NCBI RefSeq assembly: GCF_041053055.1
Contig: NZ_CP163443.1
Coordinates: forward strand, 7,981,001-8,045,000
Origin: Streptomyces sp. R41
Lineage (GTDB): Bacteria; Actinomycetota; Actinomycetes; Streptomycetales; Streptomycetaceae
Length of the DNA: 64,000 bases
Direction of reading: 5' to 3'
The notes under the pieces are model-generated. The model made no database searches, was not told the DNA's origin, and saw only the letters and a list, made by a program, of their open reading frames with translations. Shown here piece by piece: positions 43,069 through 52,148 of the stretch. A program made the translations under genes and the position numbers. Positions within the stretch are counted from its first letter, which is position 1. Every line of letters starts with the position of its first letter.

Positions 43069-43500
43069 ATGAGCATTCTCGAAGAACACGTGGACGTCGG
43101 AGTTCCGATCGACAAGGCCTGGGACAGCCTTCACCGGGTGGAGAACTATCCGCGCTTCGTGGATGGAGTGCGCGACGCCCGTACGGAGGCGGGTGGCCGA
43201 GCGCATCTGGACGTCGAGGCCGGCGGCCGGGCTCGGGAATTCGAGGCCCAGGTCTCCGACCGCAGTGGAGAACGCGCGATGGAGTGGCGCACCACAGGCG
43301 CCGCGGAGCTGACGGGATCCTTCTCCCTGCAGCCGATCGACAAGAACCACACCCGGGTCCAGGCGCGGCTCGAGTACGACCCCGACACCATCAGGGAGAC
43401 CTTCGGCGGGCCGAAGGGATTCGCCCAGGCGAACGCGGTCGAACGGCTCGTCCGCAGCGATCTGGAACATTTCAAGGAGTACGTGGAACGAGGGCGGTGA
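43069..43500 (+). CDS. SRPBCC (polyketide cyclase/dehydrase-like) protein
   Basis: A 143-residue protein of the START/SRPBCC fold: 'EEHVDVGVPIDKAWDSLHRVENYPRFVDGV' at the N terminus, then 'REFEAQVSDRSGERAMEWRTTG' and 'LQPIDKNHTRVQARLEYDP'. These bind hydrophobic ligands; the role is unknown. ATG 43069 with GGAGG 7 nt upstream. A strong hairpin follows its stop. It marks the last ordinary gene before the decayed island. Confidence 0.88.
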   Translation: MSILEEHVDVGVPIDKAWDSLHRVENYPRFVDGVRDARTEAGGRAHLDVEAGGRAREFEAQVSDRSGERAMEWRTTGAAELTGSFSLQPIDKNHTRVQARLEYDPDTIRETFGGPKGFAQANAVERLVRSDLEHFKEYVERGR

Positions 43501-43506
43501 GCGCCC

Positions 43507-43532
43507 GGGCCCTCCGCTGCGACGGAGGGCCC
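43507..43532 (+). terminator. Hairpin terminator after the SRPBCC gene
   Basis: GGGCCCTCCG (43507-43516) pairs perfectly with CGGAGGGCCC (43523-43532) around a 6-nt loop, 6 nt after the stop codon. Confidence 0.85.
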
Positions 43533-44096
43533 AGTCACGAGCCATCCATCAGGCGCCTCCGGCCCTGCTCCACGAAGAAGTCGGCCTTCACGGCCGGGCG
43601 GGATCGCGACGGTCGTCGACGACACCGGCACCCGCGCCGGCTCTACCACTGTCTGAGGTGCTGGACCGGCATCTGCACCACCTGGCACCGACCCCTACCC
43701 ACGAGAGCACCAAGATCCAGACAGTCCCAACGGAGTCCTGCTAGGAGTTTCCTAACGCCGCGGGCCGGACCGGCTCTTGTAGAAACCTACGAAGAGCCGC
43801 TCTCGGCCTGCGGACGCTTTCATGTCTTCCACTCCTGGCTGAATCCACTCGGTTGGCTGTGTACTCCTCACACAAGTCGCAACGGAGCAAGGCGAGTTGC
43901 GGCGAAGCCAGGGATGAGTGCCGTGGGCTTCCTCAGACTTGCCACATGGGGGAAGCGCCGGCTGTAAAGGCCCAGCACCCGGACGCGACGCCGATCGCGT
44001 GCGGTACCGGCGTGATGGTCGAGATCGACATGGACCACCGTCGGTCGACCACTCTGCTCGATCATCCTGACATTTTGCCGAACGAGGGGGAGAGCC
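43533..44096. other. Gene-free stretch at the left edge of the decayed island
   Basis: No convincing gene. A hairpin-like segment lies at 43771-43799 (CGGCTCTTGTAG...CTACGAAGAGCCG, one bulge), and the palindrome TAGGAGTTTCCTA lies near 43742. The GC content is lower than in neighbouring genes in parts, and short open frames have no start with a ribosome binding site. It is probably remnant DNA at the left boundary of the 43.5-48.8 kb region. Confidence 0.5.
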
Positions 44097-44564
44097 TTGA
44101 CCGAGACGGTATTTGGTCGGCATGTTGAGATCGCCTGGCCTGATCCGGGTGTCACCGTTACCGCAGAACTCGACGATCGCGACACTGAGTTGGCCGATGC
44201 GCTGTGGGACGCGTTGCCCTACCGGAGTCTGCAGGGACACGCGCTGGTGGCGGGACGCCATCTGTACCACGTGGCACCGATCCACTCGCTGCTGCATCTG
44301 CACGCGTCTCACCGGGTTGCCGATCGACGCGACGCGCCCGACGGGACGGTGTTCTGTTCCGCTCTTCAGCATCTGGGCATCAAGTACGGCACGTTGACCG
44401 AACCGATGCCGGCATCCCCTGTGGGCCAGGTCCGGCCGGAGGACATGCCGACTCTGATCGAGGCCGGGCGCGCGGTCTGGGATCGGTCTATTCGACGAAG
44501 AAGCCAGTCCTGGTGGAGGTCCGCAAGGCGGGCATGGGAGGCGGCCACCGCATCCCCCAACTGA
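44097..44564 (+). pseudogene. Cucumopine-synthase-like (cyclophilin-fold) gene, frameshifted
   Basis: TTG 44097 follows GGGGGAGAG. The first 125 or so residues ('VTVTAELDDRDTELADALWDALPYRSLQGHALVAGRHLYHVAP', 'PDGTVFCSALQHLGIKYGTLTEPMPASPVGQVRPEDM', 'IEAGRAVWD') resemble bacterial relatives of Agrobacterium cucumopine synthase and DUF3830 proteins. After 'AVWD' (about 44484) the expected continuation 'SVYSTKKPVLVEVRKAG' is found in another frame, so one base seems lost. The shifted frame then runs on without the expected stop, so the true 3' end is also missing. Product and substrate are unknown. Confidence 0.6.
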
Positions 44565-44600
44565 CCGCCGCCGACCCCGACGCGAACCACCTGCTCCCCC

Positions 44601-45130
44601 CTCGGGCTGAAGCGTGTTGGCTTCCTGGTGGTGTTCACCGAAGACCACCAGATGGAGGACTTCCGACGCATCCAAGCCGCCCAGCAGGCCGCCGGAGTGG
44701 ACGTCGAACTCGTGACCGCGTCCGAAGCGGTGCGGCTCAACCCGCTGCTCAGCGAGCGCGCCATCCTGGCCGCAGCCTGGGCGCGCGAGGCCTACGCCTG
44801 CGACCCCGCCGCAATCGTGCGCGGCTACGCCGCAGCCGCCCAGGATGCCGGCGCCATTGTGCGCACGGAAACACTCGTCACCGGCATCGACCCCGACGGG
44901 CAGCTCCACACCCCCACGGGCAGCATCCTCGCCGACACCATCGTCTGCGCGGCCGGCCCCTGGTCGAGAACGGTCGCCTCCCTGGCCGACGTCGACCTCC
45001 CCGTGACCACGTACCCCATCGAACTGCTCCTCACGGTGCGACCGGAGTTCCACGACGTGATCCCAGGTGCGATCCATGTGGACGGCACCTCCAGGGTGCA
45101 GACGATCACCGATCAGGACCCCCGCGACTG
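44601..45130 (+). pseudogene. FAD-dependent amine/amino-acid oxidase (DAO family) fragment
   Basis: An open stretch with 'LKRVGFLVVFTEDHQMEDFRRIQAAQQAAGVDVELV', 'LLSERAILAAAWAREAYACDPAAIVRGYAAAA' and 'ILADTIVCAAGPWSRTVASL' matches the middle of sarcosine-oxidase/D-amino-acid-oxidase type enzymes. The N-terminal GxGxxG FAD motif and the C-terminal FAD-closing part are both absent. At about 45115-45135 the sequence passes directly into carbamoyltransferase-like coding sequence. A GTG at 44628 could start translation, but the product would lack its cofactor site. Confidence 0.75.
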
Positions 45131-45313
<183 letters not shown>

Positions 45314-45314
<1 letters not shown>

Positions 45315-47647
45315 TGGCCAACCAGACTTCTCCCGCCCGCACCCCGCAGGATCTCAATGAGGCGATCACCGGCGGGATCGGCGACAGCCCGCTTCGGCCG
45401 GACGGAACGCTCAAGGTAAGCGGGGAGTACGCCTACTCCTCGGATTTGTGGGCGGAGGACATGCTCTGGGGCGGGACGCTGCGCAGCCCGCATCCCTATG
45501 CGCGGATCAAGTCGGTCGACATCGGTGCCGCGCTCAAGCACCCCGGCGTGTACGCGGTGCTGACCCACAAGGACGTCCCCGGCGAGAACATCTACGGCCT
45601 GAAGGTCTCCGACACGCCGGCGCTCGCCGAGGACATCGTCCGCTACCAGGGCGAGCCGGTCGCCCTCGTCGCCGCCGACCACCCGGAGACGGCCCGGCGC
45701 GCGCTGGCGAAGATCGTGGTCGACTACGAGGTGTTCGAGCCGATCACCGACCCGGAGCGGGCCGCGCACGACGGCACGCTTCCCAAGCTGCACCCCGAGC
45801 ACCCCGACGGCAACGTGGTGCGCTACCAGCCGATCATCAAGGGCGACCCGGAAGCCAAGGCCGACGTCGTGGTGTCCGACGTGTACACCCTGGGCATGCA
45901 GGACCAGGCGTTCCTCGGGCCCGAATCCGGTCTGGCCGTCCCGGCCGAGGACGGCGGAGTCGACCTGTTCCTCGCCACCCAGTGGCTGCACGTGGACCAG
46001 AAGCAGACGGCGCGGGCGCTCGGCCTCCCGGTCGAGAAGGTGCGCTTCACCATGTCCGGTGTCGGCGGTGCCTTCGGTGGCCGCGAGGACCTGTCCATGC
46101 AGATCCACTGCTGCATGCTGGCCCTGCACACCGGTAAGCCCGTGAAGATGGTCTACAACAGGGAAGAGTCCTTCTACGGCCACGTGCACCGGCACCCGGC
46201 GAAGATGTACTACGAGCACGGCGCGACCAAGGACGGCAGGCTCGTCTACGTCAAGGCGAGGATGTACTTCGACGGCGGCGCGTACGCCTCCAAGACCCCG
46301 GTCGTGGTCAGCAACGCCACTTCGTTGGGCGTCGGGCCGTACGAGGTACCCAACGTCAAGATCGAGGGTTGGGGCCTGTACACGAACAACCCGCCGTGCG
46401 GCGCGATGCGTGGCCTCGGCGCGGTGCAGCCCGCATACGCCTACGAGTCCCAAATGGACAAGCTCGCCAAGGCGTTGGACATGGACCCGGTGCGGCTGCG
46501 TCAGCTCAACGCCGTCGAGGAGGGCTCGACCATGCACACCGGGCAGGTGCTGGATTCCCCCGCGCCGGTCGCCGAGCTGCTGGAACGGCTCAAGAACCTT
46601 CCGCTGCCGCCGGAGAACCGGACCGGCCCGGCGGACGTGCGGACCCTGCCGGGCGGTTTGTCCAACACCTCGCACGGCGAAGGCGTTGTGCGGGGCGTCG
46701 GCTACAGCGTGATCATCAAGAACGTCTCCTACGCGGAAGGCGTGGACGACTACTCCACGGCGCGGGTGCAGTTGCAGGCCATCGGCGGCGAACCGGTCGC
46801 GATGGTGCACACCGCAGCGGCCGAGGTCGGACAGGGCCTGATCACCGTGCAGCAGCAGATCGCCCGCAGCGAACTCGGCGTGGAGCGCGTGAACATCCAC
46901 CCGGCCGACACCAACGTCGGTGACGCGGGATCGAGTTCGGCTTCACGGCAGACCTACATCACCGGCGGCGCCGTCAGGAACACCTGCGAGGCTGTCCGCG
47001 AGGTGCTCTTCGACCGGGTCGCCCAGCGTTTCGGCGAGAACCCCACGCATCTGTCGCTCACCGGCGGCAAGGTCGTCTCCGCAGCCACCGGTTTCGTCGC
47101 CGACCTCATCGACGTGCTCGGCGACGACGTGATCGAGGAAACCCGGGAATACCACCACCTTCAGACGTACGCGATGGACCCGGTGACCGGACAGAGCCGG
47201 CGGGTGCACGTCCAGCACGCCTTCTCCGCGCACCGGGCGGTGGTGGACGTGGACACCGACTTGGGCCTGGTCAAGGTCGTACAGCTCGACTGTGCGCAGG
47301 ACGTCGGCAAGGCGATCAATCCGGACGCCGTCGTCGGGCAGATCCACGGCGGCTCCACACAGGGGCTCGGCCTGGCCGTGATGGAGGAGATCAAGGTCAA
47401 GGACGGCAAGATCCGCAACCCGTCGTTCACCGACTACCTGATCCCGACCATTTTGGACACGCCGCCCATGACGGTGGACGTGATCGAAAGGGCCGACCCG
47501 AACTCGCCGTACGGCGTGCGTGGTGTCGGTGAACCGCCCACCATCTCCGCCACTCCGGCGGTCGTGAACGCCATCCGCAACGCGACGGGTCTGAACCTGA
47601 CCCACACTCCGGTTTCACCGGAGCACATTGCCGGCGTCCAGCCGTGA
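45314..47647 (+). CDS. Xanthine dehydrogenase-family molybdopterin-binding (large) subunit
   Basis: A 777-residue molybdenum enzyme subunit. It starts at ATG 45314 with GGAGG upstream. Conserved segments are 'GTLKVSGEYAYSSDLW', 'MSGVGGAFGGREDLSMQIH', 'YTNNPPCGAMRGLGAVQPAYAYE' (substrate Arg), 'AEVGQGLITVQQQIA', 'GDAGSSSASRQTYITGGAV' and 'YGVRGVGEPPTISATPA' with the catalytic Glu. It is full length for this family and should bind molybdopterin and oxidise purines or aldehydes. The [2Fe-2S] and FAD subunits needed for electron transfer are not in the window; upstream there are only gene fragments. The neighbouring guanine/nucleoside deaminase suggests purine breakdown. Confidence 0.9.
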
Positions 47648-47780
47648 TGACCTCCCGCGGGTTCCGTCGGCAGCACTGATCCGAAGGCGGCACCCGCGGG
47701 GCGCCACTTGTTGCCTCGGGTGCTGTGTCCCGCATGGGCGGAGTATCCGGAAAGTCCCCACCGTCTCCAAAGGAGCAACC

Positions 47781-48284
47781 GTGACCGCGCACACCCGAGA
47801 AACGAGCGTCCAGGAGTTCGAACGCGCCTGGCTGGAAGAGGCGATCAGGCTGGCCACCACCAGCGTGACGGACGGCGGCGGTCCGTTCGGCGCACTGGTC
47901 GCCAAGGACGGCGAGGTTGTCGCGATCGGGAACAACCAGGTCACCTCGACCCTGGACCCGGTGGCGCACGCCGAGGTGAGCGCGATGCGTGCCGCCTGCA
48001 AGAAACTCGGCGCCTTCTCGCTCGAGGACCACACCCTGATCACCTCGTGTGAGCCGTGCCCGATGTGCCTTTCCTCCGCACTGTGGGCGCGAGTCGACCG
48101 GATCGTCTACGCCGCCGATCGGCACGATGCCGCGGTGGCCGGTTTCGACGACCGAAAGTTCTACGACCTGTTCGAGAAGAAGCCCGAGTCGATGTGGCCG
48201 ATGTCGGTCGAGCGGCTGGACCTGCCGAACCGTACGGCGCCGTTCGACGCGTGGCTGGCCAAGTCCGATCGCATCGACTACTGA
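47781..48284 (+). CDS. Nucleoside/guanine deaminase (CDA superfamily)
   Basis: A 167-residue zinc deaminase starting at GTG 47781, with AAGGAG 6 nt upstream. The zinc motifs are 'DPVAHAEVSAMRAACKKLG' (His-Ala-Glu) and 'SCEPCPMCLSSALWARVDRIVYAA' (PCxxC), followed by 'AGFDDRKFYDLFEK', which resembles GuaD-type guanine deaminases. It would convert guanine to xanthine, the substrate of xanthine dehydrogenase, whose large subunit is encoded upstream. The gene looks intact. Confidence 0.88.
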   Translation: MTAHTRETSVQEFERAWLEEAIRLATTSVTDGGGPFGALVAKDGEVVAIGNNQVTSTLDPVAHAEVSAMRAACKKLGAFSLEDHTLITSCEPCPMCLSSALWARVDRIVYAADRHDAAVAGFDDRKFYDLFEKKPESMWPMSVERLDLPNRTAPFDAWLAKSDRIDY

Positions 48285-48296
48285 CACGGAGTTCCG

Positions 48297-48766
48297 GTGG
48301 AGATCAATCGGAAGCACACGATGCACCACTCGACGGTCCTCGACGCCGATCCGGACACCGTCTGGGCCGAGGTCCGCGACCCCATGAAGCTGGTGAAGAT
48401 CGTGTCCGGGCCCGCGGTGAAGAACGTGCACTGGGCCGAAGGCGGCGCGGTCGAACGGGTGCCGTCGCGGTACGACTTCACGCTGGTGTTCAACGAAGGC
48501 CTCGTCCAGCAGGAGGTCGCCGGACGCAGCGAGGTGGAGCGGTCCTCCACTACCGAGCCGTCGCGCCGACAAGCGGCGTCTCCAGCTACGTCGCCACCAT
48601 CCGCGTCCGGCCGATAACCAACGAACCGGACCGCAGCTACTTCGAATGGTCACGAGAGCTGACGATCACCGACGACGCCGACCCCGAAGTCGTCGAGGGG
48701 ATCATCGCCATGATGGAGAACCAGACCAACTCCGTGCAGAACCATTTCGCACCGCCGCAGAAGTAG
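48297..48766 (+). pseudogene. SRPBCC-family protein gene with a frameshift
   Basis: From GTG 48297 the first 80 or so residues ('RKHTMHHSTVLDADPDTVWAEVRDPMKLVKIVSGPAV', 'SRYDFTLVFNEGLVQQEV') match the SRPBCC fold. Near 48540 the frame changes: the natural continuation 'VLHYRAVAPTSGVSSYVATIRVRPITNEPDRSYFEWSRELTI' and the end 'NQTNSVQNHFAPPQK' are in another frame, up to TAG 48764-48766. One inserted or deleted base explains it. It could also be a sequencing error, since both halves are otherwise well preserved. Confidence 0.8.
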
Positions 48767-48807
48767 CCGACTGGTGAACGAGGCGACGGACGCGGGCCTC
48801 GCGGGGC

Positions 48808-49524
48808 GTGAGTGTGAGCCGTCCGGGTCTACGGCGGAGTTCGATTGTCGGGGCCGGAGATGGGTCGGGGGTCGAGCCGGCGGTCGAGGAGGCCGCTCCG
48901 GCCGCCCCCGGCCGGCCGGACGATCGGGGCACGCCGACGACGCTCGTGCTGCTGCGGCATGGTGAGACGCCGTTGACGCCGCAGAGGCGTTTCTCCGGTA
49001 GCGGTGGCTCGGATCCGTCGCTGTCGGAGGCGGGGCGGCAGCAGGCCGAGGCGACGGGGGCACTGCTGGCCGCCTCACCGCTGCGGCGCTGCCGGGAGAC
49101 GGCGCAGGCGGTTGCCGCGCGGCTGGGCCTGGACGTACTCGTCGAGGAGGGCTTGCGGGAGGCGGACTTCGGCTCCTGGGAGGGGCTGACCTTCGCGGAG
49201 GTGCGCGAGCGCTACGCGGACGACCTGACGGCGTGGCTGAAGTCCCCGGCGGCGGCGCCCTCGGGCGGCGGCGAGTCGTTCGAGGCGGTGGCGCGGCGGG
49301 TGGCGGTGGCGCGGGATGTGCTGCTGGCGCGGCATGCGGGCGGGACGGTGCTGGTCGTCTCGCACGTCGGCCCGCTGAGGACGCTGGTGCGGATGACGCT
49401 GGGTGCGCCGGCGCAGTCGCTGTTCCGGATCGAGCTGGCGGCGGCGTCGCTGTCGGAGGTGGCGTACCACGCGGATGGGAACGAGTCGGTGCGGCTGCTC
49501 AACGACACGGGGCACCTTCGGTAG
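48808..49524 (+). CDS. Histidine phosphatase, apparently the C-terminal half of a bifunctional RNase H/phosphatase
   Basis: A 238-residue open frame from GTG 48808. The phosphatase part has 'TLVLLRHGETPLTPQRRFSGSGGSDPSLSEAGRQQAE', 'SPLRRCRETAQAVAARLGLDV', 'LREADFGSWEGLTFAEVRERYADDL' and 'VLVVSHVGPLRTLVRM', a complete set of phosphoglycerate-mutase-like catalytic residues. In Streptomyces this sequence normally follows an N-terminal RNase HI domain in one protein of about 400-450 residues. Here the preceding 50 residues are unrelated low-complexity sequence and the RNase H part is absent. About 10 residues before 'SPLRRC' also seem to be missing. It may or may not be expressed. Confidence 0.75.
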   Translation: MSVSRPGLRRSSIVGAGDGSGVEPAVEEAAPAAPGRPDDRGTPTTLVLLRHGETPLTPQRRFSGSGGSDPSLSEAGRQQAEATGALLAASPLRRCRETAQAVAARLGLDVLVEEGLREADFGSWEGLTFAEVRERYADDLTAWLKSPAAAPSGGGESFEAVARRVAVARDVLLARHAGGTVLVVSHVGPLRTLVRMTLGAPAQSLFRIELAAASLSEVAYHADGNESVRLLNDTGHLR

Positions 49525-49702
49525 GCGGGGGCCTTCGCGGGGTTCGCGGCCACGGCTTCCCGCGCTCCGCGCAGGGCATTCCGCGCTCCGCGCGGAGTCC
49601 TCAAGCGCCGGACGGACCGATAGTCGGTGGGCCGGGCCCGCGTCCGGCAGTACCGGTATGCCCAATCCACAAGCGGGACGCGAGGCTCAAGGAGACGCCG
49701 TG

Positions 49703-49732
49703 CTCCCGTCGTGCTCCCACAACCGACGGGAG
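49703..49732. terminator. Hairpin between convergent phosphatase and PPK2 genes
   Basis: CTCCCGTCG (49703-49711) pairs with CGACGGGAG (49724-49732), a 9-bp perfect stem with a 12-nt loop, located between the stops at 49524 and 49763. Confidence 0.65.
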
Positions 49733-49762
49733 TGATCCAAGGAGATCCTGTATTTGTGCAGG

Positions 49763-50707
49763 TCAGACGCTTTCCAGTAGCCGCTTGCGGCTCTCCTCCA
49801 CGTCGAAGTCGGCCTTCGGGTACTGCGGATCCAGTGCCTCGAGGTGCTCCAGGAGGAGCTTGCTGACCGCCCAGTTGCGGTACCACTTGCGGTCGGCGGG
49901 GATCAGATACCAGGGCGCCCGGGGCGTGGAGCAGCGCTCCAGGGCGATCTCGTACGCCTTCTGGTAGGCGGGCCACAGGGCGCGGTCGTCGATGTCGTCG
50001 GCGCTGAACTTCCAGTGCTTGTCGGGGTTGTCGAGACGTGCGAGGAGGCGGCGGAGCTGCTGCTCGTACGAGATGTGCAGGAAGCACTTCACGACGGTGA
50101 CGCCGTCGTCGGCGAGGGACTGCTCGAAGCGGTTGATCTCGCCGTAGCGGTGGGCGATCTCCTTGCGCGGGGCCAGCTCGCGGACACGGGCGATCAGGAC
50201 GTCCTCGTAGTGGGATCGGTCGAAGATGCCGATCTCGCCGGGCTCGGGAAGCGCCCGCCTGATCCGCCAGAGGAAGGAGTGCTTGCGCTCCTCGGGGGTC
50301 GGCGCCTTGAAGGACCGGATGCGGCAGCCGGAGGGGTTGAACAGCCCGATGACGTGCTTGACCGTGCCGCCCTTGCCGCTGGTGTCCATGCCCTGGAGGA
50401 CGAGGAGCAGGCGCCGCCGGTCGCCCGCCGTGCTCGCCGCCCACAGACGTTCCTGCAGGTCGGTGAGGTGTTCACCCATCCGGGCGGTGGCGGCGAGACC
50501 GGCGGCCTTGTCACCGGGCCCGGCGGGGGTGGCCGAGGCGTCGTACGAGGAGAGGTCGACGCCCTGCCCGTCGGGGATGCGCAGGAGCTCACGGAGCCGG
50601 GCCGGGGCCTTGCCCTCGGACTTCTGCCCGTCGGCCTTCCCGCCGCCCATGCCGCCGGCCTTCTTGCCGTCCCGCTTGCCGGCCTTCTTGCCGTCCTGCT
50701 TGGCCAC
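49763..50707 (-). CDS. Polyphosphate kinase 2 (PPK2) family protein
   Basis: A 314-residue protein starting at GTG 50707. Residues 1-35 are Lys/Gly-rich and probably disordered. The PPK2 core has Walker A 'LLVLQGMDTSGKGGTVKHVIG', 'RSFKAPTPEERKHSFLWRI', Walker B 'GEIGIFDRSHYEDVL' and 'RLLARLDNPDKHWKF'. PPK2 enzymes move phosphate between polyphosphate and nucleotides (NMP/NDP to NDP/NTP). It is downstream of the thrS-like gene on the same strand with 65 bp between, so they could be co-transcribed. Confidence 0.93.
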   Translation of the reverse strand: MAKQDGKKAGKRDGKKAGGMGGGKADGQKSEGKAPARLRELLRIPDGQGVDLSSYDASATPAGPGDKAAGLAATARMGEHLTDLQERLWAASTAGDRRRLLLVLQGMDTSGKGGTVKHVIGLFNPSGCRIRSFKAPTPEERKHSFLWRIRRALPEPGEIGIFDRSHYEDVLIARVRELAPRKEIAHRYGEINRFEQSLADDGVTVVKCFLHISYEQQLRRLLARLDNPDKHWKFSADDIDDRALWPAYQKAYEIALERCSTPRAPWYLIPADRKWYRNWAVSKLLLEHLEALDPQYPKADFDVEESRKRLLESV

Positions 50708-50772
50708 CGCGTGCCCCTTCCGGCCGTGTCCCCTCGATGGTGCGACGGGCGGCCGGTACCCGCTACCCGCGT

Positions 50773-51996
50773 TCAGGCCTCCCGGTCGAGCAGCTCGGTG
50801 CTGTGGGCATCGATCAGCTGGGCGATGCGTCGCAGGACCTCGGCGGCGGGCTGGGCGTCCAGGCGTCGGCCGTCGCGCAGACGCGGCGCGATCCGGTCGG
50901 CGGCGGCCTCCCTGGGGCCGATCACCGCCTGGTACGGGACGAGGCGGGCGGCGCGGATCCGCGCGCCCAGGGTGCCCTGGTCCGGGGCGGCGAGCTCGGC
51001 CCGCAGCCCCCGGTCTCGGCAGCGGCGTACCAGCGCCGCGGCCTGGTCGACCTCGGCGTCGGAGACGGGCAGGGCCACCAGCTGGGTCGGCGCGAGCCAG
51101 GGCGGGAAGGCGCCGCCGTGCACCTCGATGAGATGGGCGACGGCCCGTTCCAGGCTGCCGATGACACTGCGATGGACCATGACCGGCCGGTGTTTCGCGC
51201 CGTCGGCGCCGATGTAGTGCAGGTCGAAGCGCTCGGGCTGGTGGAAGTCGACCTGGACGGTGGAGAGGGTGGACTCGCGCCCTGCCGGGTCGGCGATCTG
51301 GACGTCGATCTTGGGGCCGTAGAACGCCGCCTCGCCCTCGACGGCCTCGTACGCCACGCCGCAGCGGTCGAGCACGTCGCGCAGCAGCGCGGCGGATCTG
51401 CGCCACAGCTCCGGGTCGGCGACGTACTTCCCGCCCGGGCCCGGCAGCGAGAGCCGGTAGCGCGCCGGGCTGATGCCGAGCGCGGTGTACGCCCGACCGA
51501 TCAACTCCAGTGCCGCGCAGGCCTCTTCGGCGACCTGCTCCGGGGTGCAGAAGATGTGCGCGTCGTTGAGCTGGATGGCGCGTACGCGGGTGAGTCCGCC
51601 GAGCACACCGGACAGTTCGGAGCGGTACATGGCGCCCAACTCGGCCATGCGGAGGGGGAATTCGCGGTAGCTGTGCGAGCGGGAGCGGTAGATGAGCGCG
51701 TGGTGGGGGCACAGGCTCGGCCGCAGCACCATCTGCTCGTCGCCGAGTTCCATCGGCGGGAACATGTCGCCGCTGTAGTGCGACCAGTGCCCGGAGATCT
51801 CGTACAGCTCCCGTTTCCCCAGCACCGGTGAGTACACATGGCGATAGCCCGCCCGCCGCTCGGCGTCGCGGACGTACCCCTCCAGGGCGTGCCGCACGGC
51901 CGCGCCGTCGGGCAGCCAGTACGGCAGGCCCGCGCCCATCAGGGGGTCGGTGTCGAACAGGTCCAGTTCACGGCCGAGTCGGCGGTGGTCGTGCAC
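50773..51996 (-). CDS. thrS: Threonyl-tRNA synthetase, short form without TGS and editing domains
   Basis: A 407-residue class II synthetase. Catalytic-core motifs are 'GAGLPYWLPDGAAVRHALEGY' (motif 1 area), 'MVLRPSLCPHHALIYRSR' (zinc Cys), 'YRSELSGVLGGLTRVRAIQLNDAHIFC' (motif 2) and 'VMVHRSVIGSLERAVAHLIE' (motif 3), followed by an anticodon-binding domain. Full-length bacterial ThrRS is about 640-660 residues; the N-terminal TGS and Ser-editing domains are absent. A second, full-length thrS must exist elsewhere (inference). The start is GTG 51996 with GAGGAGA upstream. It is preceded by a Thr-rich leader peptide and terminator hairpin, indicating attenuation by threonine supply. Confidence 0.92.
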   Translation of the reverse strand: MHDHRRLGRELDLFDTDPLMGAGLPYWLPDGAAVRHALEGYVRDAERRAGYRHVYSPVLGKRELYEISGHWSHYSGDMFPPMELGDEQMVLRPSLCPHHALIYRSRSHSYREFPLRMAELGAMYRSELSGVLGGLTRVRAIQLNDAHIFCTPEQVAEEACAALELIGRAYTALGISPARYRLSLPGPGGKYVADPELWRRSAALLRDVLDRCGVAYEAVEGEAAFYGPKIDVQIADPAGRESTLSTVQVDFHQPERFDLHYIGADGAKHRPVMVHRSVIGSLERAVAHLIEVHGGAFPPWLAPTQLVALPVSDAEVDQAAALVRRCRDRGLRAELAAPDQGTLGARIRAARLVPYQAVIGPREAAADRIAPRLRDGRRLDAQPAAEVLRRIAQLIDAHSTELLDREA

Positions 51997-52037
51997 GGCG
52001 GTCTCCTCACGGGGGAGGGACGGGTGCCCGCACGGCG

Positions 52038-52065
52038 AAGCCCCGGGGCACTCGCCCCGGGGCTT
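52038..52065 (-). terminator. Attenuator hairpin of the thrS leader
   Basis: AAGCCCCGGGGC (52038-52049) pairs perfectly with GCCCCGGGGCTT (52054-52065) with a 4-nt loop. It lies between the leader-peptide stop (52082) and the thrS start (51996), as expected for a transcription attenuator. No long U-run follows, which is common in Streptomyces terminators. Confidence 0.8.
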
Positions 52066-52081
52066 GGACTCACGTCAGCGG

Positions 52082-52135
52082 TCAGCGCGCCGGGACACTC
52101 TCCGGCGTCGTCGTGTTCACAGCGGCACGCTTCAT
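52082..52135 (-). CDS. Threonine leader peptide of thrS
   Basis: A 17-residue open frame, MKRAAVNTTTPESVPAR, with three consecutive ACG Thr codons, too short for usual gene prediction. Slow reading of the Thr codons when charged tRNA-Thr is scarce would let thrS transcription continue past the hairpin 16 nt downstream. It may be translated leaderlessly: a TAGCGT -10-like box lies 7 nt before the ATG and there is no ribosome binding site. Leaderless amino-acid leader peptides are known in Streptomyces (for example trpL). Confidence 0.82.
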   Translation of the reverse strand: MKRAAVNTTTPESVPAR

Positions 52136-52142
52136 GCCGGTG

Positions 52143-52148
52143 ACGCTA
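52143..52148 (-). promoter_or_regulatory. -10 box (TAGCGT) for the thrS leader transcript
   Basis: On the minus strand TAGCGT ends 7 nt before the leader ATG (52135), which would place transcription initiation at or next to the A of the start codon. The -35 region is not obvious. Confidence 0.55.

Noticed and set aside
43752..45077. A minus-strand frame of 441 codons in the decayed island
   Set aside because: It is antisense to the oxidase and cucumopine-like remnants and shows no family features.
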